This document shows, piece by piece, positions 36,565 to 46,647 of a stretch of 64,000 nucleotides of DNA. The stretch comes from Enterobacter dykesii (GTDB lineage Bacteria; Pseudomonadota; Gammaproteobacteria; Enterobacterales; Enterobacteriaceae), in the NCBI RefSeq assembly GCF_008364625.2, contig NZ_CP126604.1, positions 1,736,001-1,800,000 of the forward strand, read 5' to 3'. The notes under the pieces are model-generated. The model was given only the letters and a program-made list of their open reading frames with translations. It did not search any database and was not told where the DNA came from. The translations under genes were made by a program, and so were the position numbers. Position 1 is the stretch's first letter; every line of letters begins with the position of its first letter.

Positions 36565-36843
36565 GTGAATATTGATGACATGATTAGCGGCATGACGCCG
36601 GAGATTTATCAGCGTCTGGTGACCGCCGTAGAACTGGGAAAATGGCCCGACGGCGTTGCGCTGACGCCGGAGCAAAAAGAGAACAGCCTGCAGCTGGTAA
36701 TGCTGTGGCAGGCGCGCCATAACACCGACGCGCAGCATATGACCATCGACACCCAGGGCCAGATGGTGATGAAGAGCAAGCGCGAGCTGAAAGAAGATTT
36801 TGGCATCACGCCGAAGCCGATTGCGACGATGAAAATGCAATAA
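36565..36843 (+). CDS. yeaC: DUF1315 family protein YeaC
   Basis: The 92-residue product begins at a GTG (MNIDDMISGMTPEIYQRLVT) and matches E. coli YeaC (90 residues), including VELGKWPDGVALTPEQKENS. It is a small helical protein of unknown function. It lies 41 bases after msrB and is probably co-transcribed with it. Confidence 0.9.
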   Translation: MNIDDMISGMTPEIYQRLVTAVELGKWPDGVALTPEQKENSLQLVMLWQARHNTDAQHMTIDTQGQMVMKSKRELKEDFGITPKPIATMKMQ

Positions 36844-36857
36844 CGGTGCAGCTTGAT

Positions 36858-36880
36858 ACCCTCTCCCACAGGGAGAGGGT
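36858..36880. terminator. Symmetric hairpin between convergent yeaC and pncA
   Basis: ACCCTCTCCC-ACA-GGGAGAGGGT is a perfect 10-bp stem. There is no strong T-run. It belongs to a class of GGGAGAGGG palindromes found after several genes in this window (44281-44324 and near 53919). Confidence 0.6.
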
Positions 36881-36888
36881 GTAAAAGA

Positions 36889-37530
36889 CTACGCCTGCGT
36901 TTCCAGCCAGTCTTCGAGCGTATACAGCGTTGCGCCTTCCGCAGCCATATCCATAAACGCCTGAGCGCTGTCCTGCGGTTGAATGTTCACTCCGCGGCAG
37001 CCGTCGGTGATGACGCTGACGGTATACCCCAACTGGAGCGCGTCCAGCACGGTAAACTTCACGCAGTAATCCGTCGCCAGGCCCAGCACGATCAGCTCCG
37101 TGATTTCATGGTGACGTAACCACGCGTCCAGCGCCGTTTTCTGGCGATGCCCGTTATCAAAAAACGCGCTATAGCTGTCGATAGCCGGGTTTTCACCTTT
37201 ATGGAACACCGCGTCGATGGCTTTCTGGTTCAGGAGCGGATGCAGCTCCGCGCCTTCCGTCTGCTGTACGCAGTGATCCGGCCAGAAGGTTTGCGCCAGC
37301 CCGTCGAGTTTCCCCTGAGTGAACGGCTCGACGTCGTGCTGGCTGGCAAAGCTGCCGTGGTTCGTCGGGTGCCAATCCTGGCTTGCGACAACCGCTTCAC
37401 CGCGGGCTTTGCACCAGTCAATCAGCGTGTTGGCCACGTCAACGGTACTATCACCTTCGGCGACGGCCAGCGCACCGCCCGCACAGAAATCATTTTGCAA
37501 ATCGACCAGTAGCAGGGCGCGTTGCTTCAT
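36889..37530 (-). CDS. pncA: Nicotinamidase PncA
   Basis: The 213-residue product starts MKQRALLLVDLQNDFCAGGA after AAGGAG; a GTG two codons earlier is less well placed. The catalytic triad is visible: D10 in VDLQNDF, the lysine in VFHKGENP and the cysteine in ATDYCVKF. Metal ligands lie in SQDWHPTNHGSF. It hydrolyses nicotinamide to nicotinate for NAD salvage. It lies 9 bases after ansA, so the two form an operon. Confidence 0.95.
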   Translation of the reverse strand: MKQRALLLVDLQNDFCAGGALAVAEGDSTVDVANTLIDWCKARGEAVVASQDWHPTNHGSFASQHDVEPFTQGKLDGLAQTFWPDHCVQQTEGAELHPLLNQKAIDAVFHKGENPAIDSYSAFFDNGHRQKTALDAWLRHHEITELIVLGLATDYCVKFTVLDALQLGYTVSVITDGCRGVNIQPQDSAQAFMDMAAEGATLYTLEDWLETQA

Positions 37531-37539
37531 GAGCACTCC

Positions 37540-38556
37540 TTATTCGTCCGGGGTCAGCTCGCCGCGCAGGTTTTGCATCATCGCGCTGCGAATGGACTGA
37601 ATGTCCAAATCCTGACTCAGTAAATAGTGAAGTTTAGTCAGCGTTGCCTCAACGGTCATATCGAAGCCGCTAATAACCCCTGCATGCGCCAGCGCGTTGC
37701 CGGTGGCATAGCCGCCCATATTCACTTTACCGGACATACACTGGGTCAGGTTCACGACCACAATTCCGCGCTCGCTGGCTTCCTGGAGCTCTTTCAGGAA
37801 TTCGCCGTTCTGCGGCGCGTTGCCTACGCCATAGGAGCGCAGAATCAGCGCTTTCACCGGCTGGCGCAGGAAGTTACGCACCACGTCAGCGGAGATACCC
37901 GGGTAAATAGTGACCACGCCAATCGGTTGCGGAGTGATCGGATGCACGATCAGCTCGCCGGCGGTGTTCGGCGCAGGCGGCGTGCCCAGACGACGGATAT
38001 GAATCCCGGCCTCCAGCAGCGGCTGCAGGTTAGGGGAGGCGAAGGCGTCAAAGCCGTCGGCATGGGCTTTGGTGGTGCGGTTGCCGCGATACAGACGGTT
38101 GTTGAAAAACAGCGACACTTCGTTAATCGGGTAATTCGCCGCCACGTACAGGGAGTTCAGCAGGTTGATCTGCCCGTCCGAGCGCAGCTCCGCCAGGGGG
38201 ATTTGCGACCCGGTGACGATAACCGGCTTGCTCAGGTTCTCCAGCATGAAGGAGAGCGCCGAGGCGGTAAACGCCATGGTGTCGGTGCCGTGCAGGATCA
38301 CGAAGCCGTCGTACTGGTCGTAATGGGCTTTAATGTCATCCGCGATGTGCTGCCAGTCTTCCGGCGTCATGTCGGAGGAGTCCATCAGCGGCTCGTATTC
38401 GTGGATGGTGAAGTCTGGCATTTCCGGACGGTGGAATTCTGGCATCAGCGCAAGCTGACGCTGCAGGTGGCCGGAGACAGGGATATAGCCGTTTTCAGAG
38501 CGCTGCATACCGATGGTACCGCCAGTGTAGGCTACATAAATCGATTTCTTCTGCAT
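37540..38556 (-). CDS. ansA: Cytoplasmic L-asparaginase I AnsA
   Basis: The 338-residue product starts MQKKSIYVAYTGGTIGMQRS, where the first catalytic threonine is in TGGTIG. The second is in GFVILHGTDTMAFTAS. The length equals E. coli AnsA, a constitutive low-affinity asparaginase under allosteric control. It is followed closely by pncA and preceded by a terminator behind sppA. Confidence 0.95.
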   Translation of the reverse strand: MQKKSIYVAYTGGTIGMQRSENGYIPVSGHLQRQLALMPEFHRPEMPDFTIHEYEPLMDSSDMTPEDWQHIADDIKAHYDQYDGFVILHGTDTMAFTASALSFMLENLSKPVIVTGSQIPLAELRSDGQINLLNSLYVAANYPINEVSLFFNNRLYRGNRTTKAHADGFDAFASPNLQPLLEAGIHIRRLGTPPAPNTAGELIVHPITPQPIGVVTIYPGISADVVRNFLRQPVKALILRSYGVGNAPQNGEFLKELQEASERGIVVVNLTQCMSGKVNMGGYATGNALAHAGVISGFDMTVEATLTKLHYLLSQDLDIQSIRSAMMQNLRGELTPDE

Positions 38557-38582
38557 GGTAGTGAGTTCTTGTTCTTCAAAAG

Positions 38583-38614
38583 AAAAAAATCCCCTCTTCG
38601 CGGGAAGAGGGGAC
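38583..38614 (-). terminator. Terminator between sppA and ansA
   Basis: On the minus strand TCCCCTCTTCCCGCGAAGAGGGGA followed by T residues forms a strong hairpin just after the sppA stop, so ansA-pncA starts from its own promoter. Confidence 0.8.
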
Positions 38615-38619
38615 GGTTT

Positions 38620-40476
38620 TTAACGGACGTTAGCGCAGGTCAGGCAAAACGCGTAACGACTCTGTGGATCGTTAAAGGCCGCGAGCTTATCGCTCTCTGC
38701 CTTCATCGCTTTCGCCGCCGTGGCGACCGGCGCAGGCAGGTAAGCCTGCATCGCCTCCGGCAGCATGGCGCGTACCGACCCGGACATGCTGTCCATGACC
38801 ATATCGAAGAACGACGGTTCGTCCTGGTAATACTCGATATGCCACTGCTTCAGCTTCGCCAGCTCGGCGGCTTTCTTCACCGCGTCATCGAAATCGCCCA
38901 GGCTGTCGACCAGACCGTTGCTCTTCGCATCCTGGCCGGTCCAGACGTGGCCCTGCGCAATCTGGTCGATCTGCTCAGGCGTCTTTTTACGCGAGTCCGC
39001 CACCAGGGTGATAAAGCGCTTATAGCCGTTCTCAATGCTGAGCTGCATCATCTCAGAGACTTCCGGCGGCAGGGATTTGGTCACCGACACATCCGCCAGC
39101 GGAGAGGTCGCTACGCCATCGGTATGTACGCCCAGAGAATCCAGGCTGTTCTCTACGGTGTTGATCACCCCGAAGATACCGATCGAGCCGGTCAGCGTGC
39201 TTGGGTTAGCCACGATGTAGTTGGCTGGCGTTGAGATCCAGTAACCTCCGGAGGCGGCCATTCCGCCCATGGATACAACCACCGGCTTGCCGGCGGCGCG
39301 TGCCGCGGCCAGTTCAGCGCGGATCACCTCGGAGGCGGTGACGCTGCCGCCAGGGCTGTTCACGCGCAGGACGATCGCTTTCACTTTTGGATCCAGGCGA
39401 GCATCGCGGATTTGTGACGCGGTAGTATCGCCGCCCACGTTGCCTGGGGTCTCCTGACCGTCCATGATAGCGCCGTTGGCAAACACCACCGCGACGCTGT
39501 CACCGCTGTCATCCGGCTTTTTCGTCGAGTAATCATACATGCTGATGGCGCTGTAATTTTTGTCCTCTTTGCTCCAGCCAAACTGTTTGCTCAGGGATTT
39601 TTCAATCTCGGCGCTGGTGCCCAGGGCATCAACCAGTTTGTTATCCAGCGCATATTTCGCGGTATCACCGTCAACCTTACGCAGGCCATCCAGCACGCCC
39701 TTCGCGCCAGGGAACGCCTGCTCAGGCGTAATCTGGCGGTTAGCGGCAACGGTGCCGAGATAGTTCTGCCACAGCTCGCCAATCCAGCGGCTGTCCGCTT
39801 CACGGGCGGCAGGAGACATGTCGTCGCGGATAAACGGCTCGACGGCTGATTTATACGTGCCGACGCGGAAGACGTGGGTGGTGACCTTCAGCTTGTCGAG
39901 CAAGGATTTGTAGTACAGGCCGTTGGTGGCAAAGCCGTGCAGATCGACCGTACCCTGCGGGGAGAGCCAGATTTTATTGGCGAAGCTCGCCAGATAATAT
40001 TGCCCCTGGCTGTAGCTGTCGCCCACGGCAATCACCGGCTTGCCGCTGTCGCGGAATTCGCGCAGCGCTTTACCGATGTACTGCATTGAAGGCTGATCGC
40101 CTCCGGCAAAATCTTTCAGATCCAGCACGATTCCGGTGATGTTGCGGTCGTCTTTGGCCTGGCGGATGGTATCGACGATATCGAACAGGGAGTTTTCCTG
40201 CAGGCGGTCTGACGTCGCGCCAAACAGCTGGCGGCTGATTGCCCCCAGTCGGTTGCTGGCGGACGGTTTATCAACGATAACGCCGGTGATATCGAGTAAC
40301 AGGGCCCCGCGAGTTGAATGCTGCGCCTGATTCGCGTTGCTGATGTGCATCCAGATGCCCGCGCAAACCAGAACCAACAGGATGAAGAAGATGTTCATCA
40401 CCAGGTTGCGGACGAAGTTGAGCAGTCGCCACGTCCATTTAAAGAAACCGGCAATGATTCGCCAAAGGGTTCGCAT
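38620..40476 (-). CDS. sppA: Signal peptide peptidase SppA (protease IV)
   Basis: The 618-residue product, the same length as in E. coli, has an N-terminal membrane helix (about residues 25-45: [20 protein letters not shown]) and a tandem repeat of two protease domains. The catalytic lysine lies in [18 protein letters not shown] and the catalytic serine in [14 protein letters not shown]. It cuts remnant signal peptides in the inner membrane as a tetramer. Confidence 0.95.
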   Translation of the reverse strand: MRTLWRIIAGFFKWTWRLLNFVRNLVMNIFFILLVLVCAGIWMHISNANQAQHSTRGALLLDITGVIVDKPSASNRLGAISRQLFGATSDRLQENSLFDIVDTIRQAKDDRNITGIVLDLKDFAGGDQPSMQYIGKALREFRDSGKPVIAVGDSYSQGQYYLASFANKIWLSPQGTVDLHGFATNGLYYKSLLDKLKVTTHVFRVGTYKSAVEPFIRDDMSPAAREADSRWIGELWQNYLGTVAANRQITPEQAFPGAKGVLDGLRKVDGDTAKYALDNKLVDALGTSAEIEKSLSKQFGWSKEDKNYSAISMYDYSTKKPDDSGDSVAVVFANGAIMDGQETPGNVGGDTTASQIRDARLDPKVKAIVLRVNSPGGSVTASEVIRAELAAARAAGKPVVVSMGGMAASGGYWISTPANYIVANPSTLTGSIGIFGVINTVENSLDSLGVHTDGVATSPLADVSVTKSLPPEVSEMMQLSIENGYKRFITLVADSRKKTPEQIDQIAQGHVWTGQDAKSNGLVDSLGDFDDAVKKAAELAKLKQWHIEYYQDEPSFFDMVMDSMSGSVRAMLPEAMQAYLPAPVATAAKAMKAESDKLAAFNDPQSRYAFCLTCANVR

Positions 40477-40643
40477 ATATTCTCCCTAACCAGAAAATGA
40501 CTGTTTCCGTCGCCACTGGACGGTAATGTTGGGTTATCGTAATGACCCAACCGCCACTTGTCAGCAGGAATCGCCTGCCAGGCTGTAACAAAATCTGCCG
40601 TCGTGTTAATTTTGTGAGTAAATTTCAAGAAAGGAGTTAACCA

Positions 40644-41195
40644 ATGGACGCACTCGAACTGCTTGTTAACCGCCGTAGCGCTTCCCGTCTGGCCGAACCT
40701 GCCCCGGCAGGCGAGCAGCTGGAGAACATTCTGCGTGCCGGCATGCGTGCCCCCGATCACGGTACGCTGCAGCCGTGGCACTTCTTTGTGATTGAAGGCG
40801 AAGGCCGCGATCGTTTCAGCCAGCTGCTGGAGCAGGGCGCGGTTGCCGCCGGTCAGGATGAGAAGGGTATCGACAAGGCGCGCAATGCCCCGTTCCGCGC
40901 CCCGATGATTATCGCCGTCGTGGCAAAATGCCAGGCCGACCATAAGGTGCCGGTCTGGGAACAGGAAATGTCCGCGGGCTGTGCGGTTATGGCGATGCAA
41001 ATGGCCGCCGTCGCGCAGGGCTTTAACGGTATCTGGCGTACCGGGCCGTTGACGGAGAGCGCAGCCGTGCGGGCAGGATTTTCCTGTGGCGAACATGACA
41101 AAATTGTCGGTTTCCTTTATCTCGGCACCCCGCAGCTTAAAGCCTCCAGCACCATAAGCATTCCGGACACCACGCCTTTCGTCAGCCGTTTCTGA
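40644..41195 (+). CDS. ydjA: NAD(P)H nitroreductase YdjA
   Basis: The 183-residue product starts [20 protein letters not shown] after AAGGAG. It is a minimal nitroreductase-fold protein that binds FMN as a dimer, with the family motifs [20 protein letters not shown] and GIWRTGPLT. It is divergent from sppA, as in E. coli. Confidence 0.94.
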   Translation: MDALELLVNRRSASRLAEPAPAGEQLENILRAGMRAPDHGTLQPWHFFVIEGEGRDRFSQLLEQGAVAAGQDEKGIDKARNAPFRAPMIIAVVAKCQADHKVPVWEQEMSAGCAVMAMQMAAVAQGFNGIWRTGPLTESAAVRAGFSCGEHDKIVGFLYLGTPQLKASSTISIPDTTPFVSRF

Positions 41196-41208
41196 TCACG
41201 CACGCTAA

Positions 41209-41249
41209 ACTGTCTGGATTCTGAGCATCTGCCGCAGAATTCAGACAGT
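41209..41249. repeat. Imperfect inverted repeat between ydjA and selD
   Basis: ACTGTCTG-G-ATTCTG...CAGAAT-TCAGACAGT forms a long imperfect hairpin, with an 8-bp outer stem and a 6-bp inner one. It is likely the ydjA terminator, although no T-run follows, or a leader structure of selD. Confidence 0.55.
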
Positions 41250-41311
41250 CATACTTACCTCTTTATGGAATGAGCGCTACCATAGCGCGATTGAGATGAC
41301 AGGAGACGTCC

Positions 41312-42355
41312 ATGAGCGAGCAAACCATTCGTTTAACGCAGTACAGCCACGGAGCCGGTTGCGGTTGTAAAATTTCCCCGAAAGTGCTGGAGACCATCCT
41401 GCACAGTGAACAGGCGAAGTTTGTCGACCCGAACCTGCTTGTCGGCAACGAAACGCGTGACGATGCTGCAGTTTATGACTTAGGTAACGGCACCAGCATT
41501 ATCAGTACTACCGACTTCTTTATGCCAATTGTCGACAACCCGTTCGACTTTGGGCGCATTGCGGCCACCAACGCCATCAGCGATATCTTCGCGATGGGCG
41601 GTAAGCCGATCATGGCGATTGCCATTCTGGGCTGGCCGATCAACACCATCCCGCCGGAAGTGGCCCGTGAGGTGATTGATGGCGGTCGTTTTGCCTGCCA
41701 GCAGGCGGGGATTGCCCTGGCCGGTGGTCACTCTATCGATGCGCCGGAGCCTATCTTCGGCCTGGCCGTCACCGGCGTGGTGCCGACCGAGCGCGTGAAG
41801 CGCAACAGCACCGCGCAGGCGGGCTGCAAGCTGTTCCTTACCAAGCCGCTGGGCATTGGCGTGCTGACCACCGCCGAGAAAAAATCCCTGCTGAAACCGG
41901 AGCACAAAGGCCTGGCAACCGAAGTCATGTGCCAGATGAACCTCGCCGGTGCGGCGTTTGCCAATATCGACGGCGTGAAGGCGATGACCGACGTCACCGG
42001 TTTTGGTCTGCTGGGACACCTCTCTGAAGTGTGTCAGGGTGCGGGCGTTCAGGCGCAGGTCTGGTATCAGGACGTGCCGAAGCTGCCGGGCGTGGAGGAG
42101 TACATTGCTCAGGGCGCGATCCCGGGCGGTACCCAGCGCAACTTCGCCAGCTACGGTCACCTGATGGGCGAAATGCCTGAAGAGTGGCGCAACCTGCTGT
42201 GCGATCCGCAAACTTCCGGCGGCCTGCTGCTGGCGGTGACGCCGGAATCCGAAGCCGAGGTTCAGGCCACGGCCGCCGAGTTCGGCATCACCCTGACGGC
42301 GATCGGCGAGCTGGTGACCGCGCGCGGCGGTCGTCCGATGATTGAGATCCGTTAA
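41312..42355 (+). CDS. selD: Selenophosphate synthetase SelD
   Basis: The 347-residue product has the active-site loop HGAGCGCKI with C17, C19 and K20. Position 17 is an ordinary cysteine codon (TGC), not selenocysteine. ATP-binding blocks ([33 protein letters not shown]) are intact. It makes the selenium donor for selenocysteine and selenouridine. topB starts five bases after its stop. Confidence 0.96.
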   Translation: MSEQTIRLTQYSHGAGCGCKISPKVLETILHSEQAKFVDPNLLVGNETRDDAAVYDLGNGTSIISTTDFFMPIVDNPFDFGRIAATNAISDIFAMGGKPIMAIAILGWPINTIPPEVAREVIDGGRFACQQAGIALAGGHSIDAPEPIFGLAVTGVVPTERVKRNSTAQAGCKLFLTKPLGIGVLTTAEKKSLLKPEHKGLATEVMCQMNLAGAAFANIDGVKAMTDVTGFGLLGHLSEVCQGAGVQAQVWYQDVPKLPGVEEYIAQGAIPGGTQRNFASYGHLMGEMPEEWRNLLCDPQTSGGLLLAVTPESEAEVQATAAEFGITLTAIGELVTARGGRPMIEIR

Positions 42356-42359
42356 TTCG

Positions 42360-44267
42360 ATGCGGTTGTTTATTGCCGAAAAGCCGAGCCTGGCCCGTGC
42401 CATCGCCGACGTGCTGCCTAAGCCGCATCGCAAGGGCGACGGCTTTATCGAATGCGGTAACGGGCAGGTGGTCACCTGGTGTATCGGTCACCTGCTTGAG
42501 CAGGCGCAGCCGGATGTCTACGACAGCCGCTACGCCCGCTGGAATTTGAACGATCTGCCCATCGTGCCGGAAAAATGGCGGCTGCAGCCCCGTCCCTCCG
42601 TCACTAAACAGCTCAACGTGATCAAGCGCTTCCTGCATGAAGCCGAAGAAATCGTGCACGCGGGTGACCCGGACAGGGAAGGACAGCTGCTGGTCGATGA
42701 AGTGCTGGACTATCTTGAGCTGGCGCCGGAAAAGCGCCAGCAGGTGCAGCGCTGCCTGATCAACGACCTCAACCCGCAGGCGGTCGAGCGGGCGATTTCG
42801 CGCCTGCGCGCCAACAGCGAGTTTATCCCGCTGTGCGTCTCGGCATTAGCCCGCGCCCGCGCCGACTGGCTGTACGGCATCAATATGACCCGCGCCTACA
42901 CCATTCTTGGGCGCAACGCGGGCTATCAGGGCGTGCTTTCCGTGGGGCGCGTGCAGACGCCGGTGCTGGGGCTGGTCGTGCGTCGCGATGAAGAGATTGA
43001 AAACTTCGTCGCTAAAGATTTCTTTGAGGTGAAAGCGCATATCGTCACGCCTAAAGACGAGCGCTTCACCGCCGTCTGGCAGCCGAGCGATGCCTGCGAG
43101 TCGTATCAGGATGAAGAGGGGCGCTTGCTGCATCGTCCGCTGGCGGATCATGTGGTTAACCGCATTACCGGCCAGCCGGCTATCGTCACCAGCTATAACG
43201 ATAAACGGGAATCAGAACCTGCGCCGCTGCCGTTTTCGCTTTCTGCACTTCAGATTGAGGCGGCCAAAAAGTTTGGCTTGAGCGCGCAGAACGTGCTGGA
43301 TATCTGCCAGAAGCTCTACGAAACCCATAAGCTCATCACCTATCCGCGTTCGGACAGCCGCTATCTGCCGGAAGAGCACTTTGCCGGACGCCATTCGGTG
43401 ATGAACGCCATCGGCGTACACGCGCCGGATCTGCTCCCGCAGCCGGCGGTGAACCCGGACACCCATAACCGCTGCTGGGACGACAAAAAGGTCGATGCCC
43501 ACCACGCGATTATTCCGACTGCGCGCGCCAGCAGCGTCAACCTGACCGACAACGAAGCGAAGGTCTATAACCTGATCGCCCGTCAGTACCTGATGCAGTT
43601 CTGCCCGGACGCGGTATTCCGTAAGTGCGTGATTGAGCTTGAGATTGCCAAAGGCAAGTTTATCGCCAAAGCGCGTTTCCTTGCGGAAGCGGGCTGGCGC
43701 ACGCTGCTCGGTAACAAAGAGCGCGACGAGGAGAACGACGGCACGCCGCTGCCGGTGGTCGCCAAAGATGACGAACTGCTGTGCGAGAAGGGCGAAGTGG
43801 TTGAACGTCAGACCCAGCCGCCGCGCCATTTCACTGATGCGACGCTGCTGTCGGCGATGACCGGTATCGCCCGGTTTGTGCAGGATAAAGATCTGAAGAA
43901 GATCCTGCGCGCCACCGACGGTCTGGGGACGGAAGCGACGCGAGCGGGGATCATCGAGCTGCTCTTTAAGCGCGGTTTCCTGGAGAAAAAAGGGCGCTAT
44001 ATCCACTCAACGGAACCGGGCCGGGCGCTAATCCACTCTCTGCCGGAGCTGGCCGCCAGGCCGGACATGACCGCGCACTGGGAATCGGTGCTGACGCAGA
44101 TCAGCGAGAAGCAGTGTCGCTATCAGGACTTTATGCAGCCGCTGGTCGGGACGCTTTACCAGCTGATCGATCAGGCCCGCAGCACGCCGGTGAAAACGTT
44201 CAGAGGGATGGTTGCCCCCGGTGGCGGCGCGAAGAAACCGTTTAAAAAGAAAAAGAGCGCGGCCTGA
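42360..44267 (+). CDS. topB: DNA topoisomerase III
   Basis: The 635-residue product starts [20 protein letters not shown] with the Toprim domain (acidic triad in [11 protein letters not shown]). The catalytic tyrosine lies in [16 protein letters not shown]. The C-terminal end is a lysine-rich tail ([11 protein letters not shown]), a little shorter than that of E. coli TopB (653). Type IA topoisomerase III decatenates daughter chromosomes and removes precatenanes. It is translated close behind selD. Confidence 0.95.
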   Translation: MRLFIAEKPSLARAIADVLPKPHRKGDGFIECGNGQVVTWCIGHLLEQAQPDVYDSRYARWNLNDLPIVPEKWRLQPRPSVTKQLNVIKRFLHEAEEIVHAGDPDREGQLLVDEVLDYLELAPEKRQQVQRCLINDLNPQAVERAISRLRANSEFIPLCVSALARARADWLYGINMTRAYTILGRNAGYQGVLSVGRVQTPVLGLVVRRDEEIENFVAKDFFEVKAHIVTPKDERFTAVWQPSDACESYQDEEGRLLHRPLADHVVNRITGQPAIVTSYNDKRESEPAPLPFSLSALQIEAAKKFGLSAQNVLDICQKLYETHKLITYPRSDSRYLPEEHFAGRHSVMNAIGVHAPDLLPQPAVNPDTHNRCWDDKKVDAHHAIIPTARASSVNLTDNEAKVYNLIARQYLMQFCPDAVFRKCVIELEIAKGKFIAKARFLAEAGWRTLLGNKERDEENDGTPLPVVAKDDELLCEKGEVVERQTQPPRHFTDATLLSAMTGIARFVQDKDLKKILRATDGLGTEATRAGIIELLFKRGFLEKKGRYIHSTEPGRALIHSLPELAARPDMTAHWESVLTQISEKQCRYQDFMQPLVGTLYQLIDQARSTPVKTFRGMVAPGGGAKKPFKKKKSAA

Positions 44268-44280
44268 TACGCCCGGTTTT

Positions 44281-44324
44281 CTCCCCCACCCCGTGGGAGA
44301 GGGCCGGGGTGAGGGCACCCGGCC
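44281..44324. repeat. GC-rich palindromic repeat between topB and gdhA
   Basis: CTCCCCCACCCCGTGGGAGA followed by GGGCCGGGGTGAGGGCACCCGG is a palindromic, intergenic repeat of a type common in Enterobacter and Klebsiella. It separates two convergent genes. Confidence 0.6.
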
Positions 44325-44338
44325 ACACGCGATAAACC

Positions 44339-45682
44339 TTAAATCACGCCCTGCCCAATCATCGCATCCGCGACCTTCACGAACCCGGCGATATTCGCGC
44401 CGCGCACGTAGTTGGTTTGCGACGCCTCGCCGCCGTACTCCACGCAGGCATGGTGAATATCCAGCATGATGTGGTGCAGGCGCGCATCCACTTTCTCCGC
44501 CTTCCAGCCGAGACGCGCAGCGTTTTGCGCCATTTCGAGGCCGGAGGTCGCCACGCCGCCCGCGTTAGCGGCCTTGCCCGGCGCAAACAGCACGCCCGCT
44601 TCCAGGAACAGGTCCGTCGCATCGATGGTGGTCGGCATATTTGCCCCTTCGGCCACCGCTTTTACGCCGTTGCTAATCAGGGTACGCGCGGCGTCCGCAT
44701 CCAGCTCGTTCTGCGTGGCGCACGGCAGGGCGATATCCACCGGAACGCTCCACGGCTGTTTCCCTTCCTGGTAGGTCAGGCCAAACTCCCGGGCATAATC
44801 CGCCACGCGGCCATCGCGGCTGGCTTTGATTTCACACAGGCGCGCCAGCTTCTCTGCCGTGAAGCCCGCTTCATCCACCACCGTGCCGCTGGAATCAGAG
44901 GCGGTCACCACGCGAGCGCCAAGCTGCATCGCTTTCTCAATAGCGTACTGCGCCACGTTACCGGAGCCGGACACCGCGACGCGCATACCTTCAAAGCCTA
45001 AACCGTGACGCTTGAGCATCGCCTCGGTGAAGTAAACCAGGCCGTATCCTGTCGCTTCCGGGCGGATCAGGCTCCCGCCAAACGACAGTCCCTTGCCGGT
45101 AAAGACGCAGGCGCTGTTGTTGGAGAGCTTTTTCATCATCCCGGCCATAAAGCCCACTTCACGTCCGCCCACGCCGATATCACCGGCAGGAACGTCGGTA
45201 TCCGGGCCGAGGTGACGGTAGAGTTCGGTCATCAGCGCCTGGCAGAAGCGCATGACTTCGCCTTCGCTTTTGCCTTTCGGGTCGAAATCGCTGCCGCCTT
45301 TGCCGCCGCCCATCGGCAGCGTGGTGAGGGCGTTTTTAAAGGTCTGCTCGAAGCCGAGGAATTTCAGAATCGACAGGTTCACGGACGGATGAAAACGCAT
45401 GCCGCCCTTAAACGGGCCAATCGCCGAGTTAAACTGAACGCGCCAGGCGCGGTTAACCTGTACCTGGTTGCGATCGTCAACCCACGTCACGCGGAACTGG
45501 ATCACGCGCTCTGGCTCGACAAGGCGTTCAAGCAGCGACATCTGGCGATAACGCGGGTTTTGTTCAAGGAAGGGCCACAGGGTGGTCATAACTTCACGCA
45601 CGGCCTGCGCGAACTCGCTTTGGTGCGGGTCGCGCTGCTGAACATGGGCAAGGAAACTTTCCAGAGAGCGTGTCTGATCCAT
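44339..45682 (-). CDS. gdhA: NADP-specific glutamate dehydrogenase
   Basis: The 447-residue product starts MDQTRSLESFLAHVQQRDPH and matches E. coli GdhA in length. The catalytic lysine lies in PMGGGKGGSDFDPKGK, with further substrate residues in GPDTDVPAGDIGVGGREVG. The Rossmann region is VAVSGSGNVAQYAIEK. It makes glutamate from ammonia and 2-oxoglutarate when ammonia and energy are plentiful. Confidence 0.96.
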   Translation of the reverse strand: MDQTRSLESFLAHVQQRDPHQSEFAQAVREVMTTLWPFLEQNPRYRQMSLLERLVEPERVIQFRVTWVDDRNQVQVNRAWRVQFNSAIGPFKGGMRFHPSVNLSILKFLGFEQTFKNALTTLPMGGGKGGSDFDPKGKSEGEVMRFCQALMTELYRHLGPDTDVPAGDIGVGGREVGFMAGMMKKLSNNSACVFTGKGLSFGGSLIRPEATGYGLVYFTEAMLKRHGLGFEGMRVAVSGSGNVAQYAIEKAMQLGARVVTASDSSGTVVDEAGFTAEKLARLCEIKASRDGRVADYAREFGLTYQEGKQPWSVPVDIALPCATQNELDADAARTLISNGVKAVAEGANMPTTIDATDLFLEAGVLFAPGKAANAGGVATSGLEMAQNAARLGWKAEKVDARLHHIMLDIHHACVEYGGEASQTNYVRGANIAGFVKVADAMIGQGVI

Positions 45683-45910
45683 AGATATAAGAACCTCTTA
45701 TCGTATTTTATGTGTATTACTTATGCGATTTGTGTTGTTTTTTTGACTATACCACCCGTACCGCTTTGTGAGGCAAGCAGAAATTTATGACGAAAGGGAA
45801 ATTAATGAGAGGACGGGCGTCATAACGAAAAGCGATGAAGAGATAAATTAAAGGTTCCGCTCTGGTTTACCGTTATAGTCAATATCAGGACACAACAGGA
45901 AGACAAGTCG

Positions 45911-46189
45911 ATGAACCGTTATGTGATGACCGCGTTATGTTTGATGTTTACCGCTGGCGCTCAGGCTGACCGCATTCGTCCGGATGTGGAAGTGAATGTG
46001 CCGCCGGAAGTGTTTAGCTCCAGCGGCCAGAATCAAACGGTGCAGCCCTGTAATCAGTGCTGTATCTATCAGAATCAGAACTACTCGGAAGGGGCCGTTG
46101 TGAAAGCGGACGGCATTCTGCTGCAGTGCCAGCGCGACGAGCGCGCCATCAGTACGAACCCGCTGGTCTGGCGTCGCGTAAAACAATAA
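45911..46189 (+). CDS. ynjH: DUF1496 family periplasmic protein YnjH
   Basis: The 92-residue product starts MNRYVMTALCLMFTAGAQAD with a signal peptide cut after AQA near residue 19. The mature part has the CNQCCIYQNQNYSEGAVVK block of DUF1496, with clustered cysteines. The function is unknown. Its last 41 bases overlap the end of the convergent nudG. Confidence 0.9.
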   Translation: MNRYVMTALCLMFTAGAQADRIRPDVEVNVPPEVFSSSGQNQTVQPCNQCCIYQNQNYSEGAVVKADGILLQCQRDERAISTNPLVWRRVKQ

Positions 46190-46565
46190 ACGCTTCCAGC
46201 AGCGGAATATCCGCGGGGGCTAAGGCGTAGCCAAACGCCTCTTCCGGCGTACACCACGCGAGCGCGCTGTGGTAGTGCGCCGTGAGCTCGCCGAGAAAAG
46301 CAGGAACGTGCCAGGCATGCAGGTTAATCAACCGCTGCGAGACTTCGCGCTGGTGGCTTGCCACGTATTGTGCAGGCTGCGCTTCAATACCCAGCTCTTC
46401 ACGCAGCTCGCGGATAAGCGCTTCTGGCTGGGTTTCTCCGGCCTCGACTTTACCGCCTGCAAACTCCCACATTCCTGGCTGATCGGCATGGGCAGGGCGC
46501 TGCGCCAGTAAAATGTTGCCGTCTTTTTCGATGATGGCGGCAACGACATCGAGTGTTTTCAGCAT
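46149..46565 (-). CDS. nudG: CTP pyrophosphohydrolase NudG (Nudix)
   Basis: The product of 138 residues starts MLKTLDVVAAIIEKDGNILL; the upstream ATG at 46574 adds three residues. The Nudix box is intact: GGKVEAGETQPEALIRELREELG. It hydrolyses CTP, dCTP and oxidised or methylated nucleotides to the monophosphate. The gene ends inside ynjH on the opposite strand. Confidence 0.93.
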   Translation of the reverse strand: MLKTLDVVAAIIEKDGNILLAQRPAHADQPGMWEFAGGKVEAGETQPEALIRELREELGIEAQPAQYVASHQREVSQRLINLHAWHVPAFLGELTAHYHSALAWCTPEEAFGYALAPADIPLLEAFIVLRDARPAGSY

Positions 46566-46596
46566 GGTCGTCAATAATTGATAGTGAAAAAATAAA

Positions 46597-46614
46597 TGCG
46601 CCCGGAAGGGCGCA
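46597..46614 (-). terminator. xthA terminator
   Basis: TGCGCCC-TTCC-GGGCGCA followed by TTTATTTTTTC on the minus strand. It lies between xthA and nudG, so the two are separate units. Confidence 0.72.
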
Positions 46615-46647
46615 CAGGAAAAGGATTTTTAAAAGGCTTACGCGTCA

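Noticed and set aside
37627..39234. A 535-codon plus-strand frame opposite ansA and sppA
   Set aside because: It is antisense to two well-conserved genes, has an Arg/His-rich composition and crosses the gap between them. This is a typical shadow frame in GC-rich DNA.
41312..41380. Possible selenocysteine codon in selD
   Set aside because: The active-site positions 17 and 19 are ordinary cysteine codons (TGC and TGT); no in-frame TGA is present.
41480..42475. A 331-codon minus-strand frame opposite selD and topB
   Set aside because: It is antisense to conserved genes, lacks any family motif and spans two genes.
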